Part shown: one piece after another, positions 38,757 to 41,212 of the stretch
How the letters are laid out: every line of letters starts with the position of its first letter
How positions within the stretch are numbered: the first letter of the stretch is position 1
NCBI GenBank assembly: GCA_964428895.1
Contig: CAYRZU010000024.1
Coordinates: forward strand, 1-41,212
Length of the DNA stretch: 41,212 nt
Source of the DNA: HyVt-337 sp964428895
Lineage (GTDB): Bacteria; Planctomycetota; Phycisphaerae; SM23-33
Reading direction: 5' to 3'
Notes under the pieces: model-generated
The model's input: only the letters and a program-made list of their open reading frames with translations
Database searches by the model: none
Told to the model about the DNA's origin: nothing
Translations under genes and position numbers: made by a program

Positions 38757-40373
38757 ATGTTCAGCATCGACCAGAACTGCCACAGTCTCTGGGACGCTCT
38801 GCCTAAGTGTCAGGCCGTCGCCCGCAAGGGACACTCCGTCCGGCATTTCATTGAGGACATTGATGTCGCCTTCACCGCCGTTGGCTGCGCCCCCGAAGAC
38901 CCCCTCCACTTCGCAATGGAACGCTACCACGGCTCGGGCGGCGCCGACTGGGGAGCGGCCCTGTTCTACTCCGACTTCCTGGGTCGACAGCCCGTGGAGG
39001 TCCGCAAATGGGAGCGTTACACCGGTATGAGTACTGCCGCTCTGGCCCGCCGACTGGACGTGACGGTCGACGAGCTATTCGACCGTTACTCCCCGGGCGA
39101 CAACTGGCAACTAATCGGCCCCAGCTACGCCGGCGACCGCGATCACCATCGCCTCATCGCCGATCTGTCCGTCGCGGAGCTTGCCGATCTGCTGGTCGAG
39201 ATGTTGGATCGCGCCGATCAGGACATGCGCACGCGGTTCCCATCGGCCGACGCTCAACAGCGGATCACCGACTGGTTCGCCGCCGAACGGACCCGACTTC
39301 AAGACCTCTTGGGCCGCCACGCCGATGGGCCCTTGCCCTGCCTGTACCAGGACTGGATGAAGGCCTACCTGCCGGCTGACTCCGGGGTCGACGTGGCCTT
39401 GGCGTCGCAGTTGTTCGCCCTTGGCGCCGACCCCGCCGCAACCGAACTGCTGGACCTGTTCGTCCACCGGTACGATGAGGCCGCCGCTATCTACAACCAG
39501 GCCATGGCCGATAGCGCCACCGGCCTGCACCCGCTGGACACCTCCGCCGGCGAGCTACCGTTCTTCGGCACGCTCGAGCACGCCGGCCATCGCGTCCGCG
39601 CCGAGGTCTTCCTCGATGGCAAGGCCATCCGAATTGCCGACCGCCAGTTCGACCTCGCGGACGGCCATTTGCCCATCGATGCGATGCAAGCGGAGGGGAT
39701 CGGCTCTCTGGCCGGCAAGGCCCCGCTGCTGGTCCTCCAAGCTCGCGTCAGTGGCGGCGGCGCCGGGCTGGTCGTGCCCTACCACGGTTCGACCTACATG
39801 CCCTCCGCCCACGCCCTGCATCGCGGGCTCGTCGATGCCGATCTTCTGGGCCAACCCATCGGCCCGCTCATGCGAATCCGCTTCCATTTGCTGGATCGAA
39901 TGGCGGCAATCGAAACTCCCATATGTCTCCCTGAGCATCTGGCGTGCGCCTTTGGTCGCAGTGAACTGCCCGCATCCGCATTGGCACGGGAGTATCAGGA
40001 TGTGGCCGGCCAATCCGCCCGACGCCTCGATCAGTTCTCGACCGAACACGGGCGAGAGGCCTGGCAGCGAGATGCCCTGGGCCCCACGTTCGAGCAAATC
40101 GACCTGCTGAACGGTCAACGGCGAGACCTGGCCAAGATCGATCCGAAGAGCCCCGAGATCCGCCAGCTCTCTCATCGTGTCCGCCAACTCGAGACCGACG
40201 TTGTCGACCGAACGGTCGGTCAAATCGCCTTGGACTATCAGGTCACTCAGATAGACTTCTGGGATTCTCGCGGCGCGATCTACCCCTGGTGTGTGGCCTT
40301 GGGCGGCCAGCCGTTCTATGATGACCTGATCGATCGGGCCGAGCTGTATACCGAGACGCCCGACCTGTCCTGA
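38757..40373 (+). CDS. 538-aa protein of unknown function downstream of dapF
   Basis: A large soluble protein with no signal peptide and no family I recognise. About residues 95-120 look like a helix-turn-helix (MSTAALARRLDVTVDELFDRY). Residues 120-200 are helical with many charged residues (VAELADLLVEMLDRADQDMRTRF). Then comes a beta-rich middle (HRVRAEVFLDGKAIRIADRQF, PLLVLQARVSGGGAGLVVPY). The last 130 residues include a coiled coil (QLSHRVRQLETDVVDRTVGQ) and end in WDSRGAIYPWCVALGGQPFYDD. Tight spacing with dapF and a methyltransferase (2 bp) shows co-transcription. Function unknown; nucleic-acid binding is possible from the HTH-like part. Confidence 0.75.
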   Translation: MFSIDQNCHSLWDALPKCQAVARKGHSVRHFIEDIDVAFTAVGCAPEDPLHFAMERYHGSGGADWGAALFYSDFLGRQPVEVRKWERYTGMSTAALARRLDVTVDELFDRYSPGDNWQLIGPSYAGDRDHHRLIADLSVAELADLLVEMLDRADQDMRTRFPSADAQQRITDWFAAERTRLQDLLGRHADGPLPCLYQDWMKAYLPADSGVDVALASQLFALGADPAATELLDLFVHRYDEAAAIYNQAMADSATGLHPLDTSAGELPFFGTLEHAGHRVRAEVFLDGKAIRIADRQFDLADGHLPIDAMQAEGIGSLAGKAPLLVLQARVSGGGAGLVVPYHGSTYMPSAHALHRGLVDADLLGQPIGPLMRIRFHLLDRMAAIETPICLPEHLACAFGRSELPASALAREYQDVAGQSARRLDQFSTEHGREAWQRDALGPTFEQIDLLNGQRRDLAKIDPKSPEIRQLSHRVRQLETDVVDRTVGQIALDYQVTQIDFWDSRGAIYPWCVALGGQPFYDDLIDRAELYTETPDLS

Positions 40374-40375
40374 CC

Positions 40376-40993
40376 GTGAACGACGACCTCATCCATCGCC
40401 ACTACGAGCCCCGGGTCGACCCCGACCGGCCGGGCTTTGAAATCGCCGACTGGGCCGACGCCTACAGCCAGCAGGCCCGCTTTCAGGTGTTGATCGACCA
40501 ACTTGACCTGAAAGGCCGAAGTCTGCTCGATGTCGGATGTGGCGCTGGCGACCTGTGGACATTTCTGAATAGTCGCAAGATTACCGTCGACTACCTGGGC
40601 GTCGATGTAGTTGAAAAGGTGATCGCCGAAGCCCAACGGCGCCATCCCAACGGGCAATTCCAAAGCGCCGACCTCTTCGGCAGGGGCCCCAGCCTTGACG
40701 GCCCCTTCGACATCGTCTACGCCTCGGGAGTGTTCAACCTGGACTCCGGGCGCAATCGAGAATCGTTACCCGGGGAAATTGAGCGATTGCTCACCTTGAC
40801 GGGTATCACGCTGATGTTCAACCTGTTGCACGCCCGCGAGAGCCGCCGCTACGGCGACTGCTTCTACTGGGACCCCGACGAGGTCCGCCACATCCTGAAG
40901 AGCTTCGACTGCCAGTGGCGCATCGTCGACGACTACCTCCCCAACGACTTCACCGTCATCGGCCGAAAGAAGTCGACGCCGTTGCAGCCGTAG
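40376..40993 (+). CDS. SAM-dependent class I methyltransferase
   Basis: A 205-aa protein with a GTG start two bases after the preceding stop. SAM-binding motif I is LLDVGCGAGDLW, motif II an acidic residue in YLGVDVVEKVIAEA, and motif IV FDIVYASGVFNL. It has a small cap and a C-terminal beta part (WRIVDDYLPNDFTVIGRKK). The motif IV sequence lacks an NPPY-type signature, so DNA adenine methylation is unlikely. A small-molecule or protein substrate is more likely. The partner with the 538-aa protein is strict by spacing. Confidence 0.85.
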   Translation: MNDDLIHRHYEPRVDPDRPGFEIADWADAYSQQARFQVLIDQLDLKGRSLLDVGCGAGDLWTFLNSRKITVDYLGVDVVEKVIAEAQRRHPNGQFQSADLFGRGPSLDGPFDIVYASGVFNLDSGRNRESLPGEIERLLTLTGITLMFNLLHARESRRYGDCFYWDPDEVRHILKSFDCQWRIVDDYLPNDFTVIGRKKSTPLQP

Positions 40994-40998
40994 CTCGT

Positions 40999-41160
40999 TT
41001 AGGAATCCGCCTTGAAGCCGTTCACGCCGCCCTTGAACTTCTCGCCAAAGTAGATCGTGGACTTCGTGTACTTGCCCGAGTAGGTGATGCTCACTTCGTA
41101 CTTGCCTTCGGTCGTCTTGCGAAGGGTCACCCACCCCTTGCCTTTCACTCGGTGCTTGTC
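40999..41160 (-). CDS. C-terminal fragment of an unknown small protein, cut by the terminal repeat
   Basis: The minus-strand frame encodes 53 residues ending in FKADS: KGKGWVTLRKTTEGKYEVSI, TYSGKYTKSTIYFGEKFKGG. The regular basic beta strands look like one small barrel or jelly-roll domain. Upstream, the frame hits a TGA within the 50-bp inverted repeat, so the gene is broken exactly at the repeat boundary. Convergent with the methyltransferase. Function not recognised. Confidence 0.6.
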   Translation of the reverse strand, partial: DKHRVKGKGWVTLRKTTEGKYEVSITYSGKYTKSTIYFGEKFKGGVNGFKADS

Positions 41161-41162
41161 GC

Positions 41163-41212
41163 CTGTACGTCGTCAGCGACAATGGTAATCCGTGGGCGTT
41201 GAACTAAGTCAC
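41163..41212. repeat. Right copy of the perfect 50-bp terminal inverted repeat
   Basis: Exact reverse complement of 3-52. It truncates the minus-strand frame at 41160. Read outward from the native DNA, both window ends begin ctgtacgtcg, as they would for one linker or for one mobile-element end inserted at two sites. Confidence 0.95.

Noticed and set aside
24952..40993. Defence system islands (restriction-modification, CRISPR, toxin-antitoxin)
   Set aside because: The methyltransferase lacks a DNA-type NPPY motif and sits in the dapF operon; no repeats, nucleases or paired toxin-antitoxin genes were seen.

Overview
The window is high-GC bacterial DNA with two parts. The first (about 53-21660) is a phage-type structural gene cluster. 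The second (about 21800-41160) is ordinary chromosomal housekeeping. Several features suggest a Planctomycetota-like organism, perhaps Phycisphaerae: a PEP-CTERM protein, three tandem M42 peptidases, a uroporphyrinogen-decarboxylase-family protein next to nadB, many lipoproteins and membrane proteins, and genes that appear to lack Shine-Dalgarno leaders. This assignment is an inference, because no rRNA gene is present.

Phage part: the order is portal (5' end missing), small basic protein, large repeat/disordered protein, scaffold-like protein, major capsid protein, decoration-like protein, small protein, head-tail adaptor, two related beta-rich proteins, three tandem paralogues, two glycosyltransferases and an 868-aa disordered/coiled-coil protein. 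A strong hairpin follows. Interleaved with these are genes that do not look like phage structural genes: a minus-strand trio (Cys-rich protein, LRR membrane protein, CPBP-type intramembrane protease), two plus-strand lipoproteins, and a minus-strand SBBP beta-propeller lipoprotein with its own consensus promoter. I see no integrase, terminase, replication, lysis, tape-measure or tail-tube gene. The left end is cut, so some of these may simply lie outside the window.

Chromosomal part: first comes a PEP-CTERM protein with a probable thioester domain. Next is a gnd - SDR - HAD - ArnT/PMT-like operon. A convergent minus-strand operon (unknown - nadB - UroD-like) follows. It diverges from a response regulator across an apparently symmetrical promoter. 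A sensor kinase converges on the regulator. Then come three M42 peptidases in a row, a pteridine-reductase-like SDR, tRNA-Leu(CAG) with promoter and terminator, and dapF - unknown 538-aa protein - methyltransferase.

Ends: positions 3-52 and 41163-41212 are a perfect 50-bp inverted repeat. Each copy abruptly truncates an open reading frame. They are either a linker or adapter, or the terminal repeat of an insertion element at which the assembly broke. The native sequence is therefore probably 53-41162.

There is no stretch of more than 300 bases without a gene or a described signal. I found no CRISPR array, rRNA or complete insertion sequence.
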